Assembly (NCBI RefSeq): GCF_006088715.1
Contig: NZ_CP030771.1
Coordinates: forward strand, 868,001 to 932,000
Length of the DNA stretch: 64,000 nucleotides
Direction of reading: 5' to 3'
Source: Streptomyces sp. YIM 121038
GTDB taxonomy: Bacteria; Actinomycetota; Actinomycetes; Streptomycetales; Streptomycetaceae
Positions 56,491 through 63,747 of the stretch are shown piece after piece. The position numbers were made by a program, and so were the translations under genes. Every line of letters starts with the position of its first letter. The stretch's first letter is position 1. The notes under the pieces were generated by a model. The model made no database searches and was not told where the DNA came from. It saw nothing but the letters and a program-made list of their open reading frames with translations.

Positions 56491-57240
56491 ATGCCCACCA
56501 AGACGCTGCACACCGAGACGCTGCACATCCCCACCGCCGACGGCCGGGCCGACGCCTTCGCCGCCTTCCCCGACGGTGGTGGGCGGCACCCGGGGGTGCT
56601 GATGTACCCGGACGGCTTCGGCATCCGGCCCGTACTGCGGGAGATGGCCCGCGAACTGGCCCGACACGGGTACTACGTACTCGTCCCCAACTTCCTCTAC
56701 CGGCACGGCCCGGCACCGGTGATCGAACTGCCCGCGTACATCGGAGAAGAGGCCCGGCCCGCGGTCTTCGCCCAGCTGATGCCCCTGATCGAGGCGCACA
56801 CCGCCGAACGTACTGTGCGTGACGCCGACGCGTACCTCCGCTTCCTCACCACCCGGCCCGAGGTCGCCGCCGGACCGGTCGCGGTGACCGGCTACTGCAT
56901 CGGAGGCCTGCTGGCGCTGCGCACCGCCGTCGCCCATCCCGGCCGGGTGGCCGCCGTCGCCGGATTCCACTGCCCCGCGGGCGCCGACGGGCCCGACGGC
57001 TTCGCCGCGCTGACCGCCCGCGTGCACCTCGGCCACGCCGAAGGCGACATGACGCCCGAGGCCCTCGGCGAACTCAACCGGGCCTTGGACGCCGCGGGGG
57101 TCGACCACACCTCCGAGATCTACCCCGGCACCGTCCACGGCTTCACCATGTCCGACACCGACGCCTTCGACCCTGCCGCGCTACGCCGTCACTGGGACCG
57201 TCTGCTGCCCCTCCTCGACCGCACCCTGACCAACGGCTGA
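56491..57240 (+). CDS. Dienelactone hydrolase family protein
   Basis: A 249-residue alpha/beta hydrolase of the dienelactone-hydrolase family: RHPGVLMYPDGFGIRPVLRE, the nucleophile elbow TGYCIGG with Cys136, FHCPAGADG, HLGHAEGDMTPE (Asp), GTVHGFTMSDTDAF (His). Reported members hydrolyse dienelactones, carboxymethylenebutenolide and other esters. Its ribosome-binding site is inside an 11-bp inverted repeat. It converges with the DJ-1/PfpI gene (17 bp between stops). Confidence 0.9.
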   Translation: MPTKTLHTETLHIPTADGRADAFAAFPDGGGRHPGVLMYPDGFGIRPVLREMARELARHGYYVLVPNFLYRHGPAPVIELPAYIGEEARPAVFAQLMPLIEAHTAERTVRDADAYLRFLTTRPEVAAGPVAVTGYCIGGLLALRTAVAHPGRVAAVAGFHCPAGADGPDGFAALTARVHLGHAEGDMTPEALGELNRALDAAGVDHTSEIYPGTVHGFTMSDTDAFDPAALRRHWDRLLPLLDRTLTNG

Positions 57241-57257
57241 GGCTCCGCGGACGGTGC

Positions 57258-57809
57258 TCACCCCGCCGTGCCGTCGGTCTTGCCCAGGGCATCGGTCAGG
57301 GCACGGCAGAAGGCCGGGAGGTCGTCCGGCTTACGGCTGGTGACCAGGACGTTGTCACCCGCGGTGCACACCTGCACCTCCTGGTCCACCCACTCGCCGC
57401 CCGCGTTGCGGATGTCGGTGCGCAGGCTGGGCCAGGAGGTGAGGGTGCGGCCGCGCACCACATCGGCCTCGATGAGCGTCCACGGGGCGTGACAGATAGC
57501 CGCGACCGGCTTCCCCGCGGTGAAGAAGTCCTTGACGAACGCCACCGCCTTGTCGTCCAGGCGCAGGGCGTCGGGGTTGGCGACGCCGCCGGGCAGGACC
57601 AGGGCCTCGAAGTCGGCGGCGGACGCCTCGGCCACGACCTGGTCGACCGGGAAGGAGTCGGCCTTGTCCAGGTGGTCGAACCCCTGGACGCGGCCCGGCT
57701 CGGTCGACAGCAGGACGGGCTCGGCCCCGACGGCCTCGACGGCCCCCCACGGCTCGGTCAGTTCGATCTGCTCCACGCCTTCGGGCGCGGTGAGAAAGGC
57801 GACACGCAT
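57258..57809 (-). CDS. DJ-1/PfpI-family protein
   Basis: A 183-residue protein of the class I glutamine amidotransferase-like/PfpI family: FEALVLPGGVANPDALRLDD, nucleophile elbow AAICHAPWTLIEA (Cys106-His107), GRTLTSWPSLRTDIRNAGGE, VLVTSRKPDDLPAF. Members act as general stress proteins, deglycases or proteases. Sited upstream of, and in the same direction as, Dps on the minus strand (31 bp apart; Dps is first), so the two probably form a stress operon. Confidence 0.9.
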   Translation of the reverse strand: MRVAFLTAPEGVEQIELTEPWGAVEAVGAEPVLLSTEPGRVQGFDHLDKADSFPVDQVVAEASAADFEALVLPGGVANPDALRLDDKAVAFVKDFFTAGKPVAAICHAPWTLIEADVVRGRTLTSWPSLRTDIRNAGGEWVDQEVQVCTAGDNVLVTSRKPDDLPAFCRALTDALGKTDGTAG

Positions 57810-57840
57810 GGCGGCTCCTCTCGTGGTGGTGCTGATGCGG

Positions 57841-58401
57841 TCAGCTGTTCCGGGCCGCTTCGGCGGCCTCGCGTTCGGTGGACTTCCCGCCGGTGGCGAG
57901 GGTGCCCTGGGCGCTCTCCAGGTGGGCCCGGACGAACCACTGGAACTGGTCCAGGTCCCGCACCTGCTCGATCAGGATGTCCTCGGTGGCCGGATCGAGC
58001 TTGCCGACCTCGTCGATGGCGGCGCGATAGGCCTCGATCACGCCGGTGTACACGAGGTCGAGCGCACCCAGATGGGCGATCGCGTCCGCCCGGCCGATGC
58101 TGTAGTCGTCCCAGGTGCGCTCGGCCACCAGGGCGCCGGGAGTGCCGTGCGGCACGCCCCCGAGGGCGGAGATCCGCTCGGCGACGTCGTCGGCCATGGC
58201 ACGGACGCGGTCGACCTGCGGGTCCAGCATCTCGTGCACCGCGATGAAGTGCGGGCCGACGACGTTCCAGTGCACGTGCTTGAGCGTGAGGTGCAGATCG
58301 TTCAGGGCGTGCAGACGCATGGAGAGCGCCGCGATGAGCTTGCCGCCGTCCTCGACGCTGATGCCGGGGACGGTGTAGCGCGGAGTGGTCGTACGAGCCA
58401 T
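57841..58401 (-). CDS. Dps-family DNA-protecting ferritin-like protein
   Basis: A 186-residue Dps protein. The ferroxidase site at the dimer interface is seen in LHLTLKHVHWNVVGPHFIAV (H-x-H-W-N) and HEMLDPQVDRVRAMADDVAE, with AYRAAIDEVGKLDPATEDIL following. Dps oxidises Fe(II) with H2O2 and coats DNA in stationary phase. The C-terminal tail of about 25 residues (GGKSTEREAAEAARNS) extends beyond the fold. GAGGAG precedes ATG 58401. Co-oriented with the PfpI gene; divergent from DUF5133. Confidence 0.9.
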   Translation of the reverse strand: MARTTTPRYTVPGISVEDGGKLIAALSMRLHALNDLHLTLKHVHWNVVGPHFIAVHEMLDPQVDRVRAMADDVAERISALGGVPHGTPGALVAERTWDDYSIGRADAIAHLGALDLVYTGVIEAYRAAIDEVGKLDPATEDILIEQVRDLDQFQWFVRAHLESAQGTLATGGKSTEREAAEAARNS

Positions 58402-58451
58402 GGTGCGCTCCTCACAGGGGTCGGGCACCGACGCCTCCGGCGCGGGCCGTG

Positions 58452-58475
58452 GCATCGATACCGGAATACGGGTAC
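58452..58475 (+). promoter_or_regulatory. SigB/SigH-like stress promoter
   Basis: GCAT (58452-58455), 14 bp, then GGGTAC (58470-58475), matching the Streptomyces general-stress sigma pattern GNNT-N14-16-GGGTAC. It points towards the DUF5133 gene (start 58615); a leader of roughly 130 nt would result. Prediction only. Confidence 0.45.
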
Positions 58476-58614
58476 TGGGGACGACCGGGTCGTCGTCCTC
58501 CTCTGGCACGCCTTCCCCCGACCAGTGACACATAACGTGTGAAATGACTCAAAGGCCATATAAGCGATGCCCGCGAGGCAGGCGCAGAACGTAGGGGAAG
58601 AAGGGGTGGACACC

Positions 58615-59034
58615 GTGTTGATGCCGGATCCCAAGACACTGAGAGTCATGCTCGCCCGTTATGCCGACCTGCGCATCGCGGCGCCACCGACCGAGGCGGC
58701 CCGGCGTGCCCTGGAGGACGTGAGCTACACGCTGTGCGTGCTGACCGGGGTGACCCGGGTCGACGACGCGCTCCGCGTCGCTGACGCGCTGCTCGCGGAG
58801 GCCGGAGCGAGGTCGGGGCGGCCGGGTGCCGGATCGCCTCGGGCCGGGGTAAAGCAGGCCCGTCCGGCATCCCCCCGGGCCGGGGCGCCGGGGGTGCCCG
58901 GTGCGCGGCCGGGCTCCCGGGCGGACGAGTTCCCGCTCCCCCGGCCCTCCGCCGCCCCCGAGTCGCTTCCGTCCGCCGAGCCCGCTTCCGGCCCGGCGGA
59001 CGACAGCCCGGGCGATGTGTCGCTGGCCGTCTGA
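58615..59034 (+). CDS. DUF5133 protein
   Basis: A 139-residue protein of the streptomycete DUF5133 family: LMPDPKTLRVMLARYADLRI, RRALEDVSYTLCVLTGVTRV, DDALRVADALLAEAG. The last 60 residues are Pro/Gly/Ala-rich and probably disordered. GTG 58615 (giving M-L-M-P) fits the family start and has GAAGGGGTG upstream. Function unknown; often near stress genes. The upstream SigB-like motif and the neighbours suggest the general stress response. Confidence 0.8.
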   Translation: MLMPDPKTLRVMLARYADLRIAAPPTEAARRALEDVSYTLCVLTGVTRVDDALRVADALLAEAGARSGRPGAGSPRAGVKQARPASPRAGAPGVPGARPGSRADEFPLPRPSAAPESLPSAEPASGPADDSPGDVSLAV

Positions 59035-59185
59035 GCCGTCCGGGCGGGGGGGCGTAGGCGCGGCGGGAGGCGTGCGGGCGGCGGGGGCGTGCGGGCGACG
59101 GGAGGCGTGTTCGCGGCGCCCCGCCGGAGCCGCGCGCCCTCGGTCCGCACCGCGGAGTCGGGGCCTCACCGGCGGTGTCAGAGCC

Positions 59186-59368
59186 TCACCGGCGGAAGGC
59201 GTCCTTCGCCTTCTCCTTCGCCTGCCGCAGGTCACCCTTGCCCTGCTCGGCGCGCCCCTCCGCCGTCAGACGCTCGTTGCCCACGGCCCGGCCCGCCGCT
59301 TCCTTCAGCTTGCCCTTGGCCTGCTCGACCTTTCCCTTGGCCTTCTCGTCGCCAGCCACAGTGCTCAC
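59186..59368 (-). CDS. CsbD-family small stress protein
   Basis: A 60-residue charged helical protein: AGDEKAKGKVEQAKGKLKEA, AGRAVGNERLTAEGRAEQGK, the CsbD repeat pattern. GTG 59368 has GGAG at a 5-nt spacing on the minus strand. In Bacillus csbD is under SigB control; the physiological role is unknown. Divergent from the 56-residue hydrophobic protein gene. Confidence 0.88.
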   Translation of the reverse strand: MSTVAGDEKAKGKVEQAKGKLKEAAGRAVGNERLTAEGRAEQGKGDLRQAKEKAKDAFRR

Positions 59369-59519
59369 TCCTGAATATCGACAACAGGTACGTCCAGGCG
59401 CCTAACCGGGCTTGCTCTCCCTAAACGCGTGCGTCATGGCGGACGCGTCGAGAATGGCCCGAGCAGACCTGTGTCATGCCGGGGATCGCGGGAACTCGCA
59501 GCACTGGAGGTGACGGACC

Positions 59520-59690
59520 ATGGTGCCTTTGTTGCTTGTTCTTCTTATCGCCGTCGTGTTGTTCGGTGCGGGATTCGCCGTGAAATTCCTCTGGCTGCTC
59601 GCCGCCCTCGTACTGCTGGCGTGGGTGCTCGGTTTCATCGTCCGCCCCGCGGGCACGGGTGGACGCAGGAGCCGCTGGTACCGCTGGTGA
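59520..59690 (+). CDS. 56-residue hydrophobic membrane protein
   Basis: A 56-residue protein starting MVPLLLVLLIAVVLFGAGFA with two membrane helices (about 2-22 and 24-44) and a basic C-terminus (GTGGRRSRWYRW). ATG 59520 has a perfect GGAGGTGA (59506-59513) six bases upstream. It is a conserved type of small hydrophobic protein in Streptomyces (DUF5670-like), often near CsbD and SigB-type genes. Function unknown. Too short for common gene finders. Confidence 0.8.
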   Translation: MVPLLLVLLIAVVLFGAGFAVKFLWLLAALVLLAWVLGFIVRPAGTGGRRSRWYRW

Positions 59691-59900
59691 CGGCGGTCGG
59701 AGCACGGGCCCGGCCGCCTCGCGACGGGGTGTCCGGGCCGCCGCGACGGCCTCCGCATGCCGTCCGTCGGGGATAGGCCATGGGCCTACATCCGTTTCCG
59801 CGCCCGTATAGGGCACCGCATATGACATACGACCTATGACCCAAGGCCGTTGAATTGGTCAGCGCTCGGCGAAGACCGGCCGGGCCGAAGTCGCCGACAA

Positions 59901-59936
59901 CGTCCGTGGATTCACTGGCAGCGTCCGTGGATTCAC
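59901..59936 (+). repeat. Direct repeat upstream of the SRPBCC gene
   Basis: CGTCCGTGGATTCAC occurs at 59901-59915 and 59922-59936, period 21 bp (two helical turns). It ends 26 bp before the GTG start, in the promoter or leader, and could be a tandem activator or repressor site. Confidence 0.75.
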
Positions 59937-59962
59937 CGAGGAGACGTACAGAGGAGGACAGT

Positions 59963-60550
59963 GTGAGCACGATCAAGGAAACAGTGGACGTACAGGTCCC
60001 GCTCAGCACCGCGTACGGCCACTGGACGCAGTTCGAGGAGTTCCCGAAGTTCATGGAAGGCGTCGACGAGGTCCGGCAGATCGACGACGTACACAACCAC
60101 TGGACCACGAGCATCGGCGGCGTACGGCGCGAGTTCGACACGGAGATCGTCGACCAGATGCCGGACGACCGGATCACCTGGCGGACCATCGGCGGTGACA
60201 CCCAGCAGCAGGGATCCGTGCGCTTCCGTCAGCTCGACGCGACGCGGACCCGCGTGGAACTGGTCATGGACGTCGAGCCGACCGGTGTCGCGGAGAAGGG
60301 CGCGGACGCGCTGGGCATGATCGAACGACGGGTGAAGGGCGATCTGCACCGGTTCAAGGACCACGTCGAGCGCTCTGGGGAGAGCGGCGCCTGGCGCGGC
60401 CGCATCCGGCCGGGCGACCCCGGCCCCATTGCCGGACCCGGCCCCGTCCCCGGTCCTGGCCCCGCCCCTGGCACCGGACCTGGCCCCGTCCCCGGGCCTG
60501 GCCCCGGCCCCGGCGCTGGCCCCGGCCCCGGCCCCGGCATGCCTCTCTGA
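59963..60550 (+). CDS. SRPBCC-family protein with Gly-Pro repeat tail
   Basis: A 195-residue protein. Residues 1-145 form a START/SRPBCC cyclase-like fold (VDVQVPLSTAYGHWTQFEEF, PKFMEGVDEVRQIDDVHNHW, RITWRTIGGDTQQQGSVRFR, VELVMDVEPTGVAEKGADAL). Members in stress operons bind small hydrophobic ligands. The last 45 residues are Pro-Gly repeats (GPGP units with A, T, V), encoded by a GC-rich repeat at about 60418-60540. GTG 59963 has GAGGAGGA upstream, and a 15-bp direct repeat precedes it. Confidence 0.85.
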   Translation: MSTIKETVDVQVPLSTAYGHWTQFEEFPKFMEGVDEVRQIDDVHNHWTTSIGGVRREFDTEIVDQMPDDRITWRTIGGDTQQQGSVRFRQLDATRTRVELVMDVEPTGVAEKGADALGMIERRVKGDLHRFKDHVERSGESGAWRGRIRPGDPGPIAGPGPVPGPGPAPGTGPGPVPGPGPGPGAGPGPGPGMPL

Positions 60551-60671
60551 TCCGATCTGATACGACGGCCCGAGCCGTTGTGTCCGACGGACCCCCGCGA
60601 GAACGGGCAGGCACCGCCGCGCGTGGCGGTGCCTGCCCGGGCCCACCCCGTCACTGCTCGGCGCAAGGCCT

Positions 60672-61013
60672 TCAGCGCAGGGCGCACGTGTTCCTCTCCC
60701 GCGGCCGGACGCGCCCGCCCGTCGGCACCCGGCGTCCGACCGCCGCCCCCATCGCCACGCGCACCTGCTCCGGGAGCCGCCCGCCGCGCGGCCAGCGCAC
60801 GACGTGTTCCGCGATCTCCCGCAGCTTGGTGTTGGTGTTCTGGGAGACGTCCCGCAGTATGTCCCACGCGGTTTCCGGTCGCACTCCGCTCCAGGCCATC
60901 ACGACGCCGATGGCCTGGTCGACGACCGCGTGCGAGTCGACCGCACGCTGGAGCTGCGCGATCTCCTCCTGGAGAGCGGCGACCCTGCCCGCGCGTTCTT
61001 CGTCTTCTGGCAT
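60672..61013 (-). CDS. ANTAR-domain RNA-binding protein
   Basis: A 113-residue protein with a coiled-coil start (RVAALQEEIAQLQRAVDSHA) and an ANTAR domain (VVDQAIGVVMAWSGVRPETA, WDILRDVSQNTNTKLREIAE). ANTAR proteins bind paired hairpins in nascent mRNA as antiterminators. There is no GAF or PAS sensor domain, so activity may be set by dimerisation alone. The Arg-rich tail is not part of the fold. The plus-strand AraC gene is divergent (start 61336). No terminator-type ANTAR target is evident nearby. Confidence 0.88.
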   Translation of the reverse strand: MPEDEERAGRVAALQEEIAQLQRAVDSHAVVDQAIGVVMAWSGVRPETAWDILRDVSQNTNTKLREIAEHVVRWPRGGRLPEQVRVAMGAAVGRRVPTGGRVRPRERNTCALR

Positions 61014-61335
61014 CGTGAGCGGAACTCCCTGGTGAGACGGCCATGACGGTCACTGTCACGCCTGCCCGCGATCGGCGCCGGTGAAGGCGCGCACAGCGAA
61101 CACTTGCCGCTCTGCCTGTCCAGAAAGCGCAATGCCGGTCGGGGTGCCGCCCCAGGCACCCCCGCGCGGCACGTACCGTCCTTCGAGCAGCCCCGTTCTC
61201 CACGGCGTGCCCTTCCCGCCCGAGCGTGGCCGGCGGACGACAGGCGACGGGCGGCGGACGACAGGCGACGGGCGGCAACCGACAGGGAGCACGGCGGCCC
61301 GGCCGCGCCCGCTCCCCCACCCCGGAGGTGACGCC

Positions 61336-62291
61336 GTGAGTTCGCAGACGTTCGAGAGCGACGACCTGGAGGTGACGGAGGACTTCCTCTGCCGCGCCTA
61401 CGCCAGGATGCGCATCGGCAGCGGAACGCCCGAGGCGAGCCACGCGCGCATCCACCGCGACAGCACCGCGTCGGTCAGCGTGGACGAGCTGGACCTGAAC
61501 TTCGACATGTCCTACTCCGTGACCCCGCTGGGCAGGATCTGTCTGTGCGTCGTCCACGAAGGCACCGTCCGCGACCACGCCTTCCACGGCGTCCGGGACG
61601 ACTTCGGCCCCGGAGACGTCGTGCTGTTCGCGCCCCCGGACCTGCCGTACGCAGGGCGCATCTGCGGTGCCCGCTACAACATCACGATGCTCGACCCCGG
61701 CCTGCTCGACCAGGTCGCGGCCACCGCGGGAAGGCCGCTGGGCGAGCCCGTGCGGCTGACCGGGCACAGACCCTCGTCCGCCGCCGCGGCCGCCTACCTC
61801 AAGAAGACCATCGTTCATCTGCGCGACGACGTCCTGGCCGACCCGGCCGTCGCGGCGCAGCCCCTGGTCGTCGCGGCCGGCCAGCAACTCCTGGCCGCGA
61901 GCGTCCTGGCGGCCTTCCCCAACACCGCGAGCACCGACCCCACCGCCCAGGACCGCACGGACGCGCACTCCACCACGCTGAGGCGTGCCGTCGCCTACAT
62001 CGACGACCACGCGGACCAGCCCCTCACGGTCGCCGACGTCGCCGCCGCCGCCCATGTGACGATCCGCACCCTCCAGTACGCCTTCCGCCGTCACCTGGAC
62101 ACCACCCCGCTCACGTATCTCCGCCGGGCCCGCCTCGCGCACGCGCACCGCGACCTGCTGAACGCCTCGCCGCAGAGCGGCGCCACCGTCGGAGGCATCG
62201 CCGCCCGCTGGGGTTCCCGCACCCGGGCCGCTTCGCCGCGCTGTACCGGTCGGTGTACGGCACCAGTCCCTCCCGCACCCTGCACACCTGA
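61336..62291 (+). pseudogene. AraC-family regulator with C-terminal frameshift
   Basis: GTG 61336 (GGAGGTG at 61324-61330) opens an AraC regulator with a cupin-like N-terminal domain (FDMSYSVTPLGRICLCVVHE, FGPGDVVLFAPPDLPYAGRI) and the first helix-turn-helix (LRRAVAYIDDHADQPLTVAD, VAAAAHVTIRTLQYAFRRHL). In the second HTH the frame breaks at the G-run 62210-62213: the expected continuation GFPHPGRFAALYRSVYGTSP SRTLHT lies in the next frame and stops at 62291. One missing G (TGGGG instead of TGGGGG) explains it. In the uncorrected frame the protein reads on to 62391 into the convergent gene. Real mutation or sequencing error. Confidence 0.8.
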
Positions 62292-62306
62292 GGGCACCAC
62301 GCACGG

Positions 62307-62338
62307 CGGCCCCCCTCGGCGATCGCCGAGGGGGGCCG
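62307..62338. terminator. Bidirectional palindromic terminator
   Basis: A perfect 32-bp palindrome (16+16) centred at 62322/62323, with CGGCCCCCCTCGGCGA as the left arm, between the convergent AraC gene and the secreted-protein gene. Its position supports the restored AraC stop at 62291. Confidence 0.75.
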
Positions 62339-62350
62339 CGGAGGCAGGGG

Positions 62351-62971
62351 TCAGTAGAGCTTGTTCACGGCCTTCTTGGCGGTGGTCTTGAAGCCGCTGA
62401 CCGGCGCGTGCGACAGGTCACCGAGCTGACCCCAGCGGACGAGCGTCACCGTGCGCCCGTCACGGCCCACCGCGAAGAGGTTGGCGTCCGAGGCCCCCGA
62501 GTTCCAGGCGGTGTGCAGGCCGTAGACGTGGACGCCCTCCTCGACGTCCAGCTTGCCGTAGTACTTCTGCTTCGCCTTGACGTCCGGGTGCTCCCGCTCC
62601 AGGCGCGCGGCGCAGTCGTCGAGCTTCTTGCGCAGGAGCCCGGCGAAGTCCTTGGCCCGCTGGGTGCTCCGCTCCACCACGGTCACCTGGACGGCGTTGG
62701 TGTCGAGGTCGGTCCAGAAGGTGCGGTGCACCGACGTCGACGGCAGCGCCTCGCCCGCGCACACCGGCAGGGCCTCGGGCTGGCCCGCGGTCACCCGCCC
62801 GGCGTGCCACGGCGACGAGGGGTGCGGCGGCAGTTCACCGGCGCTGAGGAAGCGCGGCTCCCCACCGCCGGACGGGGCCGCCGCGGCGGGTGCCGCCACG
62901 GCGGCGGCCGTGGCGGCCACGCACAGGCCGACCGTCATCGCGGCCAGGGCACCTCGGGTACGCATGCTCAT
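62351..62971 (-). CDS. Secreted protein, PknH-sensor-like domain
   Basis: A 206-residue exported protein. Signal peptide (MSMRTRGALAAMTVGLCVAA ... AAA-A) then an alpha/beta domain: LPVCAGEALPSTSVHRTFWT, VTVVERSTQRAKDFAGLLRK, LDDCAARLEREHPDVKAKQK, LHTAWNSGASDANLFAVGRD. Two Cys (VCAGE, DDCAA) likely form a disulfide. The pattern resembles the extracellular sensor domains of PknH-type kinases, common as free secreted proteins in Streptomyces. Function unknown. GGGGAGACAG precedes ATG 62971. Confidence 0.75.
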   Translation of the reverse strand: MSMRTRGALAAMTVGLCVAATAAAVAAPAAAAPSGGGEPRFLSAGELPPHPSSPWHAGRVTAGQPEALPVCAGEALPSTSVHRTFWTDLDTNAVQVTVVERSTQRAKDFAGLLRKKLDDCAARLEREHPDVKAKQKYYGKLDVEEGVHVYGLHTAWNSGASDANLFAVGRDGRTVTLVRWGQLGDLSHAPVSGFKTTAKKAVNKLY

Positions 62972-63136
62972 CTGTCTCCCCCAACTCCGGCTGTTTCCGT
63001 GCCGATCGGCACTTTCACCCCGTTCGACCCGCCAGGACCGCGGGACGTTGCACGGCTGATCGTCACAGCCTCGTCGCGTATGTCACCGGACGGAAACAGG
63101 AGTTCGGGCGTGCCGGAGGGCAGGTCCGCAGGGTGC

Positions 63137-63526
63137 TCAGGCGTCCTGCTCGTAGTAGCGCAGCTCCACGGTGTTGCCGTCGGGGTCCTTCACGTACAGG
63201 GAGAGGCCGGTGCCCCGGGCGCCGAAGCGCTTGCCGGGGCCGTCCACCACGGTGAAGACGCCGGAGTCGATGACCTCCTGCCAGTCGAGCGGCTCGACCG
63301 CCAGGCAGATGTGGTCGACGTTGGCCCCGCGCGACTCCCCTTCGGGTCCCTTGAAGAGGTCGATGATGGTCGTGGGGCTCACCCGCACGGAGGGGAAGGA
63401 GACCTTGCCGGCGCGCCACTCCTCCACGCGCACCGGTTCGAGCCCCAGCGGGCCCGTGTAGAAGGCCAACGACCGCTCGATGTCGGTGACGTTCAGGACG
63501 ATGTGGTCGAGGGCGATCACGCGCAT
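63137..63526 (-). CDS. VOC-family glyoxalase-like protein
   Basis: A 129-residue VOC protein: ALDHIVLNVTDIERSLAFYT (metal His7), LFKGPEGESRGANVDHICLA (second His), and LSLYVKDPDGNTVELRYYEQ (Glu) give the H-H-E set of glyoxalase/dioxygenase-like enzymes. It would act on a small carbonyl, antibiotic or catechol. ATG 63526 has GGAGACCACC upstream. It is divergent from the LysR gene (start 63748), the usual arrangement of a LysR-controlled VOC gene. Confidence 0.9.
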   Translation of the reverse strand: MRVIALDHIVLNVTDIERSLAFYTGPLGLEPVRVEEWRAGKVSFPSVRVSPTTIIDLFKGPEGESRGANVDHICLAVEPLDWQEVIDSGVFTVVDGPGKRFGARGTGLSLYVKDPDGNTVELRYYEQDA

Positions 63527-63687
63527 GGTGGTCTCCGCTGGTTCGGGGCGCCGGGCGCCGGTGGTGGTCGTACGACGGGACCGGTGCGCCCGGTCCCCGC
63601 AGGATCTCGCCGGGAACCGGGCGGTGGCCGGCCGGTGATCCGTCACCGACCGCCGTGCCCCGCCGCTGACTTCATGATCACCCGGTG

Positions 63688-63728
63688 GATATCCATTAGT
63701 CCAACACATGCTTGTCATTGATATCCAT
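63688..63728. promoter_or_regulatory. GATATCCAT direct repeat in the VOC/LysR divergent promoter
   Basis: GATATCCAT at 63688-63696 and 63720-63728, start to start 32 bp (three helical turns). The first copy is within the palindrome GGATATCC. It is A/T-rich against this background and lies just before the LysR start, so a LysR binding site is likely. Confidence 0.5.
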
Positions 63729-63747
63729 CGTGATTCACGCTGGGTCC

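Noticed and set aside
60418..60540. GC-rich short repeats resembling a CRISPR-like array
   Set aside because: They code in frame for Gly-Pro repeats at the end of the SRPBCC protein; there are no spacers of constant length and no cas genes.
62292..62391. Read-through tail of the AraC frame
   Set aside because: It crosses a perfect terminator palindrome and enters the convergent gene; explained by a 1-base deletion at 62210-62213.
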